From Nymphaea colorata (lineage: Eukaryota; Streptophyta; Magnoliopsida; Nymphaeales; Nymphaeaceae): a stretch of DNA of 64,000 bases. The stretch covers positions 11,396,106 through 11,460,105 of the forward strand of contig NC_045141.1 of assembly GCF_008831285.2 (NCBI RefSeq). The letters run 5' to 3'. The translations under genes and the position numbers were made by a program. Positions 24,279-34,600 of the stretch are shown here, in pieces; position 1 is the first letter of the stretch, and each line of letters begins with the position of its first letter. The notes under the pieces are model-generated. The model was given only the letters and a program-made list of their open reading frames with translations. It ran no database searches and was not told where the DNA came from.

Positions 24279-24536
24279 TGTAGAAACAGTAAAAGCCAAA
24301 AGAATACAGATGTAACGTGAAAAACCGTCAATGAGAGGGAGAAAAAACTACGGGTGAGAGGGAGAAAAAACTATGGGTGAGGAGGTCTGGTGCCCACTAG
24401 CTGCCAGACTCTCTCTTTCTTAAAACTTCATTCACTTCAGAAATTAGGGTTACAAGTCTTTAAGTAAGGCGGCTACAAGTTGGATTGGGTCTGGACCCAG
24501 ACCCGGTCCCAAGACCCATCTTTACATGCTTCAACA
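24279..24536 (-). repeat. 3' LTR of copia element 1
   Basis: 258 bp, starting tgtagaaacag and ending cttcaaca on the plus strand, so TG...CA on the element strand. It is close to the other LTR but differs by substitutions, a local duplication of 'agagggagaaaaaacta' near 24335-24375 and a small indel in 'cccaacaagggctacaa'. The insertion is therefore not recent. Confidence 0.93.
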
Positions 24537-24550
24537 TTGCCCCCAAGTTG
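24537..24550 (-). other. polypurine tract of copia element 1
   Basis: On the element strand, 'aacttgggggcaa' immediately precedes the 3' LTR. This is the expected second-strand priming site. Confidence 0.75.
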
Positions 24551-25147
24551 GGCATACATATCAAACATGCTCAACTTGGATACATTTCTCTCAAAAGAAA
24601 TTGAAGATAGAGCTTTAGTCAGAACATCAGCGGTTTGGTCTTCAGACTTCATGTAAGGTAAGATTAACTCTTTAGCATCAATCCTCTCACAGATAAAGTG
24701 GCGATCAATCTCAACATACTTTGTTCTGTCATGTAGTACAGAGTTATTAGCTAGGTTGATTGCAGACTTGTTGTCACAGTACATCTTCATAGGTCCTCCA
24801 ATCTCTATCCCGATATCAGCTAGCAATATTTTCGGCCATAGTAACTCTGACACTCCCATAGCAATAGCTCTATACTCAGCCTCTGCACTAGGTCGAGAAC
24901 ACACATCTTGTCTCTTGCTTCTCCAGATAACAAGGTTTCCTCTCAAGTAGACACAGTACCCTGAAGTAGAGCTTCTAGTATCAGCACAACCTACCCAGTC
25001 AATATCGGACCCTTCGATCTCAATAGGCTCTTGTTTCACATATAAAAGCCCCTTGTCAGGATTCCTCTTCAAATAGAACAATATTCTATCCACAACATTC
25101 AAATGTGCATCAATCGGGGTAGACATAAATTGACTCAGTACATTCAC
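24551..25147 (-). pseudogene. copia element 1 RNase H segment
   Basis: Final pol domain. The copia RNase H signature is visible: acidic residues in GSDIDWVG, SAEAEYRA and MYCDNKSA, followed by HDRTKYVEIDRHFI, the conserved C-terminal block. The frame overlaps the reverse-transcriptase frame by a few bases in another phase, so a frameshift separates them. It ends close to the polypurine tract, as expected for this family. Confidence 0.88.
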
Positions 25148-26560
25148 AACAAAAGTGATATATCAACTTCCCAACAAGACGTTGATATCTTCCTTTGGCT
25201 TTTTCATAGAGCAACTCCCCATCTCTAAGGCTCAACTTGTGTCCATCATCAAGAGGAGTAGAAGCTGGTCTATAACCCAGCTTACCGGTCTCTTCCAATA
25301 GATCTAGTGTGTATGTCCGTTGATTTAACATAAGGCCGGTACTGGACCTAGCAATCTCAATACCAAGAAAGTACCTCAGTTTACCAAGATCCTTGAGATC
25401 AAATTCGGCAGCCAGTAACACTTTTAGCTTTGTGATTTCATCATCATCATCACCTGTAACAATCATGTCATCCACATAAACAAGTAACAGAGTGACTTTC
25501 CCTTCTTTCTTTTTCACAAACAGAGTGTGGTCTCCATTCCCTTGATTGTAGCCATAATGTTGCATTACTCGTCTGAGTCGTTCGAACCATGCTCTGAGTG
25601 ATTGCTTGAGGCCATATAAAGCCTTTTTCAGTTTCCAGCATTTTTTTGGTTTTTCATATCTTGGGGGCATACACATATACACCTCCTCTTCGAGATTGTC
25701 ATTGAGAAATGCATTCTTAACATCCAGTTGGTACATCTTCCACTCCTTCATCAAAGATAGGGAAATAACAACTCTAACTGTCTTCATTTTCGCAACTGAA
25801 GCAAAGATCTCCAAGTAATCAATCCCATATTTCTGACTAAACCCCTTGGCTATAAGACGAGCTTTCTATCTTTCAATACTTCGATCTGGTTTGTATTTGA
25901 TGGTGTAGACCCACTTGGATCCAACCAAGTGAGCTGCTTCAGGAATCTTTACAACTTCCCATGTCATGTTTCTTCTCCGGGCTTCCATTTCTTCTTGCAT
26001 TGCATCAGCCCACTTGGAATCACCTTGAGCTTCAGCAATAGTCCTGAAAATCACAGCTAAATAAAGAGAAGACACAAAACACTTGTAATCCTTGCTCAGT
26101 CTAGAATAAAGTATAAAATTACCAATAGGGTGTTGAGTACATGTCCTGACACCCTTTCTAAGAGCAATGGGTAAATTTTCACTTTTAGTCTCTGCCTGTG
26201 TACCTTCAACTGACATCTCTTGGGCACGACTTGGGTCATCCAGAGAAGGAGTAGCATTAGGATTTGGAGTAGAATTTTTGTCACTAGAGGGCATCGCTTC
26301 GTCAGCTTCATCAGTGGGTCCTGCTGCAGGCGACTTTCGCCTAGAGTAAGCCTGCCCAACAAACGGTCATGTCCCACCTTATCCACAGTTGAACATCCAT
26401 CATCCTCATTGTGCTCTAAAGGGTTAGTAACCTCAATCTCTTCCTTCTTGTATTCCAAATAATCTGTAAACTGAATCTCTTGATTGGGAGAATACTCTTC
26501 TCTCATTGTAGACCTCTCCCCCTGAAGAGAATTTTCATCAAAATATGAAGCATGTTCCAA
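25110..26560 (-). pseudogene. copia element 1 reverse transcriptase segment (frameshifted)
   Basis: Three overlapping frames together cover the reverse transcriptase and its upstream linker. 26560-26096 is the acidic linker. 26294-25866 includes ADAMQEEMEA and HLVGSKWVYTIKYKPD, the start of the RVT_2 domain. 25814-25110 includes QLDVKNAFLN, KALYGLKQS and the catalytic YVDDMIVTG motif. YVDD is intact, but at least two frame changes and stops break the polyprotein. It is closely similar to the corresponding part of element 2 at 45082-46642. Confidence 0.9.
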
Positions 26561-26914
26561 GAAGGTGACATCTTTAGTAACATAAACACGACCTCTCGAA
26601 GGGTCTCGACACTTATATCATTTTTGAGTGGGGGAATAACCTAGAAAAACGCCCTTAACCGACCTAGGATCAAGCTTTTTAATATGAGGACTGTGATTGT
26701 GAATAAAACAAACACGTCCAAAAACTCTAGGTGGAAGGGAGAAATGTTCACGACTCCCCGGTAACATAGAGTGAGACGTTTACCCATTCAACACACGACT
26801 AGGCATACGGTTAATTAGATACGCACTGGTCAACACATCATCCCCTCAATATTTTTTTGGAACAAGACGTTGAAAAAGAAGTGTTCGAGTCATATTCAGT
26901 AACTGGTGAATCTT

Positions 26915-27938
26915 TCATTCAGCAACTCCATTTTGAGGAGTATAACTACAAGAAGTTTCATGAACAATTCTCTTTTTTCGAAAGAAGCTATCAACAGACT
27001 GGCACGTATACGCACGAGCATTGTCAGACCGAATGGTCTTAACAGATGCTCCATATTGAGTTTCCACATAACCAATGAAAGTCTCTATGACAGTAGGAAC
27101 TTCACTACGGTCTTTCAGCAAATAAACAATGGTGTTACGAGAACAATCATCTATAAAAGTGATAAAATACTGAAAACCATGATAAGAAGGAATTCCCAAA
27201 GACCCCCACACATCAGAGTGAATCATGGCGAACACCTCGTTAGAACGATGGGTAGACACAGGGTATGAAGCCCTAACATGTTTGGCTAGATGACAGACAT
27301 CATAAGACACCATAGTCATATCTAACCTGGAACACAGATTAGGAAATAACTGTCTTAGAATTCCAAAAGGAAGGTGTCCAAGGCGCTCGTGCCAACGCAG
27401 AATCAATTGGAGGGAGTCCTCTCTACTCTTCGTTGTTTTGCTGGTGGCTGTCATGAGGGCAGTAGCGGCACGCATAGGTAAACGATATAACCTTTCAGAA
27501 AACAAACCAATCCCAATCCTCTTCCCTATCACCAAGTCCTGTAGAACACAGCGATCAGCAGAAAAAATAAGTTCACAATTCAACTCTTTTGTAATCTTGC
27601 TAACCGACAAGAGGTTTAAGGGAAGATGAGGAACATGTAGAGCATTGTGGACTAAGAACTTGTTCAAAAGTGAGAGACTCTCTTTTCCAGCCACAGAAAT
27701 AGATGAACCATCGGCAAGAGACACCCGTTCTTTTCCTGACGAAAGCTTATACCCATGAAAAACCTTAGGATCGCCAGTCATGTGGTGGGTAGCACCACTG
27801 TCAATAATCCACTCCCCCATATGAGAATCCACCACCACGTCGGGTTCACCAAAGCAAAAAAGGCCTAACCAAGAAACTGGCACAAAGAAGGAACAACAAA
27901 CGGCAACCGAGAACAGTAGACGGGATGATGCTTGGTGG
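26915..27938 (-). pseudogene. copia element 1 protease and integrase segment
   Basis: Begins just after the nested MITE. The aspartic protease motif IIDSGATHHMTG lies near 27815-27780. Next come the GAG-pre-integrase block (WHERLGH) and the integrase core with IHSDVWG, FIDDCSR and IRSDNARA, ending in TPQNGVAE near 26915. The three integrase acidic residues (D, D, E) are therefore present. The zinc-binding part reads VSYDVC where CDVC is usual (element 2 keeps LSCDVC), so one zinc ligand is lost. Coding continues past the MITE edge only as low-complexity sequence that is not copia. Confidence 0.88.
27931..27938. repeat. left TSD of nested MITE
   Basis: CTTGGTGG, a 7/8 match to CTGGGTGG at 28436-28443. 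Confidence 0.6.
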
Positions 27939-28435
27939 CTAGCCTGGGCGTCGGGCCGGCCCGGCCTGGCCCGACTCCCGCCCTCCGTCCCCCGCTCCCC
28001 CTCCTTTTGTCCTCCTCTGTCTCCCTCTCCGCTCCCCCTCTCCCTCTCCCTCCTCGTCTCCGCTCCCCCTCTCTCTCTCCCTCTCTGCTCCCGCTCTCCC
28101 TCTCCCTCTCCCTCTCCGCTCCCCGTCTCCCTCTCCCTCTCTGCTCCCCCTCTCCCTCTCCCCGAGTCCCTTCTCGTCTCCCTCTCCGCTCCCCCTCTCC
28201 CTCTCCCTCTCTGCTCCCCGTCTCCCTCGTCGCTCCCCCTCCTCCTTCGTAGCCGTTGCTGCAGTTGGCGGAGACCCAACGCCTTAGCTGGAGGCCAGGG
28301 AAAAGGGGGTCGGGAGGGCGGGGGGAAAGGGGGTCGGGAGAGCGGGCCGAGACCCCGGGCTATCGGCCGGGCCCAGGCCAGGCTGAGCGGCCCGACGGGC
28401 AGGATCAGGCCGGCCCGGCCCGATACCCACCCTTA
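27939..28435. mobile_element. hAT-type MITE nested in copia element 1 (497 bp)
   Basis: The left end (ctagcctgggcgtcgggcc) and the right end read in reverse (taagggtgggtatcgggcc) align as imperfect terminal inverted repeats. The right end matches the TIR of the MITEs at 4618-4928 and 35952-36502. Near-matching 8-bp flanks (CTTGGTGG and CTGGGTGG) suggest a hAT target duplication. The interior is extremely GC- and CT-rich: 27997-28240 is a minisatellite of variants of 'ctccccctctccctctccg', and 28300-28345 has a duplicated G-rich 'gggaaagggggtcgggag' unit. The long arginine/glycine/glutamate-rich open frame across it is a composition artefact. Confidence 0.72.
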
Positions 28436-28443
28436 CTGGGTGG
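28436..28443. repeat. right TSD of nested MITE
   Basis: CTGGGTGG, a 7/8 match to CTTGGTGG at 27931-27938. Confidence 0.6.
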
Positions 28444-28867
28444 CGACGCAAGGAGCTGATTGATCAGTGCGACAGATCTCCACGGGCTTCGCGGGCAGGA
28501 AGAGAATAGCGGCAACCGGCACACACTAGACGACGATAAACAACAAGAGAGGCCTCGGGCAACAGCAACGGAGCACAAAATGGCAGGCGACGGTGAGCGT
28601 TGAGCGATGGACGATGCTAGGCGCTGACAAATGTTGAGCGACGGGGACTTAGGGCGACGGCAGAGAAGGCGAAGCTGGGCTGCACTGGCGATGGAGCACG
28701 ACGGGCGTGAGCTGGGCAACAATGCTGGGCTGTAGCCAGGAACCAGCAGCAAGAGCAGCCGGAATCTGCAGCAACAATGGAAGCGGTGGCGGAATAAGAG
28801 CAGCGAGCGATGGAAAGGTCAGGGCCGGAACTTCACGACCGGCAAAAATTTTTACAAACTAGTCACA
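28444..28867 (-). other. copia element 1 untranslated leader
   Basis: GC-rich region between primer-binding site and nested MITE. In composition (repeated 'gccgtcgcc', 'tgctgctg' words) it resembles the 350-bp leader of element 2 (42488-42837). The 115-codon minus-strand frame here has no gag similarity and is not annotated as coding. Confidence 0.55.
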
Positions 28868-28879
28868 GCTCTGATACCA
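28868..28879 (-). other. primer-binding site of copia element 1
   Basis: On the element strand it reads TGGTATCAGAGC directly after the 5' LTR, complementary to the 3' end of plant initiator tRNA-Met, the standard copia primer. Confidence 0.93.
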
Positions 28880-29122
28880 TGTAGAAACAGTAAAAGCGAG
28901 AAGAACACAAATGTAACGTGGAAAAACCCTCGAGAGGGAGAAAAAGCCACAGGTGAGGAGGTCTGGTGCCCACTAGCCGCCTGACTCTCTCTCTCTTAAA
29001 ACTTCATATTCACTTCAGAAATTAGGGTTACAAGTCTTTAAGTAAGGCCCAACAAGGGCTACAAGCTGGATCGGGTCTGGACCCAAACCCGGTTGCAAGA
29101 CCCATCTTTACATGCTTCAACA
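28880..29122 (-). repeat. 5' LTR of copia element 1
   Basis: 243 bp, starting tgtagaaacag and ending cttcaaca on the plus strand. Paired with 24279-24536. Confidence 0.93.
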
Positions 29123-29127
29123 TCTAG
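29123..29127. repeat. right TSD of copia element 1
   Basis: TCTAG, matching 24274-24278. Confidence 0.85.
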
Positions 29128-30571
29128 AATAACCAGTTACCAGCACAACGCAGCAGCACTTTTACTAGTTCATTTTCTTGAATAGATTAACTTCTGGTGA
29201 CTGCTCTGATTGTCTATGCATTCCCTTTATTATATTGAAATTCACTTTATGCTTGCTGTTTTGAATAAGACGAAAACATTCGTATTCCTGCTGAAAGTCC
29301 TGAAAAGCTTATTATTTTTTCCGCTCGTAACATCGGCTCCTTGCTGGTTGGTGGTGGCAAAAATCCTCAGTCAACGTTCTTAACTTTTATATCTAACAAA
29401 AAGCTTAATCATATCTGGGACACTGTCCACATTAAGAAACTCTCTTTATCAGAGACGACCTACAAAAGCACATAATAAACTTTATGAATTTCCACTTCAA
29501 GAGTGCAAAATGCAAATAGACACTTGGTTAGTTTGTTCTCATTGTAATCCAACAACTATTGCCAATTCATTATTTTGCTTGTACAACTGGGGATCAGAGT
29601 TGCACATTATTTCCATCTGTTCAGAATTTTAACAAGCATTACCACTTACCATTGGATCAGTCAGATCCTCATCCCAAAAAATTCATGCTTCAAAGTTGCT
29701 TGTTCCTCTATTGCCAAAGAGGATATGGCAACAACATCCAAAATATGAGGACTGACCATTTGAGAAGCAAGGGCATGAGATATTGTTCAAGGTGAAGAAT
29801 CTTACAATGGAGAAGAAGAAGATGAAGCTGATTAAATTAAGATCTGCTTTCAACCTTAGTTGCCTATCCATTTTGCTGATGCTGGCAAACCACATTCAGA
29901 ATCTGCTGCTGCATTATGTACATATCTGCAAAGAAAAAGCTATGGAAAAAGAAACAACGTGAAGTTTAGTGAAGGGGGCAATGGTATCTCACATTTAATT
30001 AAGGAATCACACCAAGGATGGAACTCAGGTACAATATATGACTTTGTTCTGCAAGGCAAAATAAAAAGAAAATGTTCAAGAGGGATTTTGCAGCCCTTAG
30101 TAGTCTAGCACGGGCTGCACATACTTAATGTCATGTATCATTACGTGTTGGAGTAGGTATGAAAGCAAACTGAGCATTACATCAGGGAGCAATGATTGCT
30201 CAAACAAATGACAATGATGTAGCATAATATTATGCGAGAAGTGTTTATGCACATTCAACTGCCATTTATACATTGAATACAGCATTTCCAGGAGATGCCT
30301 TCTCTTATGATGCCATTACTTTTTGCAAGGAGATGTTTTATCATTTTTTCTCATTGGCTTCTTTACCAGGTCTATTTGATGGCAAACACATTTGCTTCAG
30401 CCTTAATGTCACAATCTATCAAGCATACCCCCTTGGTAAGTGTGACTCACAACTCACTGCATTCACATGCATGCTTTTGTTGTTTGCATGAAAATGGGCA
30501 CTTCAGGATACAGTTTTTCCATCTCTACATGTAACCACTGGATTCTGAGCCCATGTTTGTTCTTGTTCCAG
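29128..30571. other. region upstream of the mTERF exon; possible intron or earlier exons
   Basis: Several short plus-strand frames occur (for example 29273-29460, reading ENIRIPAESPEKLI, and 30273-30430), but none carries a domain I recognise. The sequence directly before 30572 ends 'tcttgttccag', a good acceptor, so this stretch probably includes an intron of the mTERF gene and perhaps undetected 5' exons. Before the copia insertion it was contiguous with DNA left of 24274. Confidence 0.4.
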
Positions 30572-31162
30572 CCTGATACTTCTTCCTGCACGTCTTTGTA
30601 TTATTCCTCAAACTTAAATTCACCTCTTTCTAAGTGGAAGATCAGAAGAATCATGGACTGTAGAAATGCCTTCCACACACTGCATGTGCCTAGGAAGTGG
30701 ATGGTTTGTGCTACTCAAACACAATCTGCTATTCATTTGGATAGTGAAGAAAGAGAGAAGTGGGATGCTTGTAAGCGTGTCCTGTGCTTGATAAAATTGA
30801 ACGATGATGAGGTTGATGTTATTCTCGGCAAATCGTTTGGTTGGACTAAATCACCTTACTGGAGTGAAGAAAAAACAAAGACTCTGCCCAACATTGAGCT
30901 GCTGAACAATGTACTGGGTTACCTAAGTAATTTGGGACTTTCCGATGATGACATCTACAAGCTGCTCAAAAAGTTCCCAGAAGTACTAGGGTGTGAACTT
31001 GAAGGGATGAAGCAAAATGTGGAGACTTTAGACCGGCAATGGGGCATTAGTGGAAAATCTCTTAGAAGCCTCCTCCTACGAAATCCGAAAGTTCTTGGTT
31101 ATTATGTGGATTGTAAAGGTGATTGTGTCGCTAAGTGTACTCGGTGTTGGGCACGCTTCTAG
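30572..31162 (+). CDS. mTERF-domain protein, terminal exon
   Basis: Mitochondrial transcription termination factor family. Members are imported into plastids or mitochondria and act on organellar transcription or RNA. The open exon follows an acceptor (ttgttccag, 30562-30571) and ends with TAG at 31160-31162. Residues include two mTERF-type repeats: LLNNVLGYLSNLGLSDDDIY followed by LLKKFPEVLG, and WGISGKSLRSLLLRNPKVLG. These show the usual LxxLGLS...LLxxxPxVLG pattern. A cysteine-rich tail, CKGDCVAKCTRCW, closes the protein; I recall a similar tail in a small plant mTERF subfamily. The upstream part (SEEREKWDACKRVL) also fits. No internal stop is seen. The protein start is uncertain: an ATG at 30653 or an upstream exon is possible. 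The gene may be intact, but only this exon is certain. Confidence 0.82.
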   Translation, partial: PDTSSCTSLYYSSNLNSPLSKWKIRRIMDCRNAFHTLHVPRKWMVCATQTQSAIHLDSEEREKWDACKRVLCLIKLNDDEVDVILGKSFGWTKSPYWSEEKTKTLPNIELLNNVLGYLSNLGLSDDDIYKLLKKFPEVLGCELEGMKQNVETLDRQWGISGKSLRSLLLRNPKVLGYYVDCKGDCVAKCTRCWARF

Positions 31163-31189
31163 CCTGGCTTTCTAATTGCTGTAAATACG

Positions 31190-31630
31190 GAGCACTTCTT
31201 AGTCGAAGCATCTTCAAATATGAAACCCAAACTTATGCTGCATGTATCATTGTAATATTCAATCCTTCCATCACATTATTCATGTAAAAGCTGTATTCAC
31301 TGCTTTCACTTACCAAGAATAAATGAATACAAAGGGATGAGCATTTCTTGGTAAAAGCATCTTTAAATATGAAAACAAAGCTTGGTGCGTCTGTCTTTGC
31401 ATCGTCCATTCTCTTGTTACATTGCTCGTATAGATTTTGTCACTGCCTTCAGTTACCAAATAATAGATGTGTACCAAGTCATGAGCACTTCTTCATCGAA
31501 GCATCTTGAAATATGAAAGCAAAACTTATGATGCAACTCTTTGTAATGTTCGTTCTCTCATCACATTGTTCATGTCGAAGTTGTATTTGCTGCCTTCACT
31601 TACTAAGAATAAATATATTCCTAGTGATGC
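31190..31630 (+). repeat. three tandem ~147-bp repeats in the mTERF 3' flank
   Basis: Three imperfect copies start at about 31190, 31339 and 31483, each beginning 'gagcacttctt..tcgaagcatctt.aaatatgaaa' and ending 'cttac(c/t)aagaataaat'. Each contains an 'aataaat' or similar word, so the array repeats a potential polyadenylation element (31318, about 31462 in altered form, 31608) downstream of the mTERF stop codon. Confidence 0.8.
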
Positions 31631-34600
31631 CCATGGGCCCAGCTGCAAAAATTAATTGACCTATAAATGGTGAAGTTTGTGCTTGTGATACCAAATTGTT
31701 GATGTTGACCAGAAGTAGCCTTTTGACCAACGTCGAACCTAACAAGAATCAACTAAGTTGCAACTTCAATAGAAATTCAACAATTACTTAGTCCTTGTAT
31801 CTTTTGGATATTATACCCAATGTTGTATATATATGTTGGTCGTGACAATGTTATAAAAAGCGTAGTGTATCGCGTATCGGTCAGGCTGATTTATATGCCG
31901 TATCATAACATATCGCAAGCGTAGCGTATTGTAAAATTATTTTTTCAATTGAAAAAATAAAAAAAAATCATTACAAATCTGAAAAAATAAACAAAAAATC
32001 AGAAATCAAGAAAATTGTTTTCAAATATCAAAAAGATCATCATACATAAAGAACATTCATGTGTATCGACAACACATTCAAAATAAGAAATCAGAGATTT
32101 AAAATAACATAATAAGCATTTCGTCACAACTTTAAACTTGAAAATTTTATAGAAACTTAGGACTTGGAGTCTTAGGACTTAGATTACATCACAATTTCAT
32201 AAATTCAAAACATATAGTTATAATCTTTCATGATTCAACGATAATATCTCCTCAAATCGATGAATCCTTGGTTATTTTTTATGAAAATGGGCAAAATCTC
32301 TCCCTCCCACGTCTCTTGGAGTCTTTAAATACAAGAAGAAAGAGAGGGAGGAGTGTTTAAACTTTAAAAATTAAAGAATTTTGTGTTTTTTCCCTTATCC
32401 TACGATATGGGGTGTATCGCCCGTATCGGGTGATATGCTTACAATACATGAGTGTATCGTATATCGTAGCGTATCGTATAGGTCTGTATCGTATCGTACG
32501 ATACGGATAACATTAGGTCATGAACATAAAAAATTTCGGTCTCTTTGTGACTTGGTATTACTCTGTTTCGAAGTTCAAGGGTCTCATAACATATGTTTCC
32601 CATCGTTTAGGTTCTTTTTAACTTTACAGATCTGATTTTATGCTTGTATAGTAGTTGCTGTTAGTCGAACTTGAGTCTGTTTCCTAAACGGCCGTCTTTT
32701 GGTTATTGCTCTCAGATGGCAGCATCCCACCACAACCATTCAAAGTCTGCAATGTTGTCAAAAGCGAAAAAGCGCTCACAGTGCAGCAACTTGTCTTGAA
32801 GCTTAAAAGCATATGCTTCACACTCAAAAGCAGAAAGGAAATGTAGGCGAAAACAAAGACATTTGCATTTAAAGAAGTGAAAAACATAGTTGTCAAGACA
32901 AATGAAAACATGTTTATTATTCTATCATTTCAGTCATCATTAAGACAAACGCTCAACTTTTTATTTATCAAAAGAATTGGCAATCAAAATGTCAGTACAT
33001 AATAAAAAATCACCGTCGTCCATATCAGTTTTCTCATCATCAGCACTTCCTTCTTCCGCTCCGATTTACACGAGAGCTCTTTTGCCTGTACTAAATATAC
33101 AATAGGATTATATGCTAACTTTGCTCTGTTAAATTTGTGTAATTAATTTATCCAGATAATATGGATCATCTTACTTTTATATTTGTATATATACAGCGAA
33201 ATACGGACTGAGAGAGAGAACATTTCTAAGTTCTATCTGTTGTCATGATGTACGTTGTCAAAAGCAAGCTTGGGTGCCAACTTTTAGACAAGGATGTAGT
33301 CTCTGGGTGCCCGATTTGGAAAAAGGCCTTAAGAAAGTTTTATTCTTCCTTTCCTTTCCCTTTTTTTACCCTTTTTCTTTATTTTTTTATCATCTTGTTC
33401 ATTTTCCTTTTTCTCTTTTTCTCTTCATCTTATTTTTTTTTCCACCTAGGTCCTACACAGTTTTTTTCTTCTTTTTCAGGACTGCTATACACTTCTTACT
33501 AATTAGGACGAAATTCAATGTTTTCAGGGAAGTCAAGAAAATTGTAAGAAAAGGAATGTGAAGAAGTAGGAGGGTGGGACAAACTATATTAACAAAAAAA
33601 AGAAATTTTAGGGTAGTGGGCGATCTTTGTCAATGTGTGAATCAATGACTTTAAATATGTTTTTTTATGGCCTCAAAGGGTATATTGCAACAGGGAGGCA
33701 GGGTGGTTCACATTCAAGGGATTGGAGGTTAGAATCAATTTGTCATTGTCACATTCTTTTGGAGTGAAAATGATGGCAAGTGTGACACCTGGTTGAAGAA
33801 TATACTGTAGGTCTACTTAGGACTCAAGCAAGTGCGACATTGATTTGAAGGATGTATCATAGGTCCACTCACGAGCCGAAGTAAGCTAGAACCTTAAGAG
33901 GTATAATGGTATGACTTTGACGACTTTACGTGGGAGGTGATTTTCCTTAAGTAAACATTAAAATATGTTTTTATGAAGGGAAAACCTCAACACCTCAAAA
34001 AGTGTTATGTTTGAAGCTTACTTTACGCTTTTGGCGAGCCCTTTATATTTTGAAGCATTTTGTGTTTTTTTTCCTCTCCAAAGCGAACCAGAATTTGTAT
34101 TCATTTAACATCACTGAGCACATGAATCTTCTACCTAATTACTCTCCTAATTTTGCTACTAACGTATTATGCTACACCTGAAGTAATGGACTTGACCATC
34201 GGTTTTACGATTTGTGCCTGTCTGAACTTTATGTAACAGGCGAAGTTCTTACAGGAGATTCAAGTATTATTTGACAAGTTCTACGGTGGTCTCTTGGTAA
34301 TAGATGTTTTTAAGAGTTATATGCGTGAAAATGAGTCTGGTCGATCTTGCTAAATCAGCTCAAGTCATTTGTGAAATGCATCTGACTAACAAGATCGAGC
34401 TGAACTCATTTGTTGTGTGATTCAATCTCGAGCAGATCTAGTTTAGTCCAGTGGGCTCAAACAACTTGGCTCGTCATGTAACCCTACTCTAACGGGTCAT
34501 TTGACACCATAGACTCTGTGAGTGTTCCATAAACTTGCCCCAAAAATGGGGTTGACATGGAATACTACTGCATTAGTGTTCCTATAACTAAACGCCCTTA

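Larger units (their letters stand above)
24279..29122 (-). mobile_element. Ty1/copia LTR retrotransposon, element 1 (4844 bp, gag-less)
   Basis: Complete bounded element on the minus strand: LTRs 24279-24536 and 28880-29122, primer-binding site 28868-28879, polypurine tract just right of 24536, and TSD TCTAG on both sides. Pol order on the minus strand is protease, integrase, reverse transcriptase, RNase H, the copia order. No gag coding is present: the leader (about 28444-28867) runs into a nested hAT-type MITE (27939-28435), and protease coding follows directly. Frameshifts separate the pol segments. The sister copy at 42233-47355 (same family by LTR and protein similarity) keeps gag, so gag was lost here. 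It is non-autonomous. Confidence 0.93.

Noticed and set aside
27939-28279. Long R/G/E-rich N-terminal extension of the copia element 1 frame, and proline/leucine/serine-rich frame on the opposite strand
   Set aside because: Both are translations of a CT-rich minisatellite inside a MITE; no protein family fits and the composition explains the openness.
33245-33561. Phenylalanine/leucine-rich frames suggesting a membrane protein
   Set aside because: They come from a T-rich low-complexity tract with no start context or homologous pattern.
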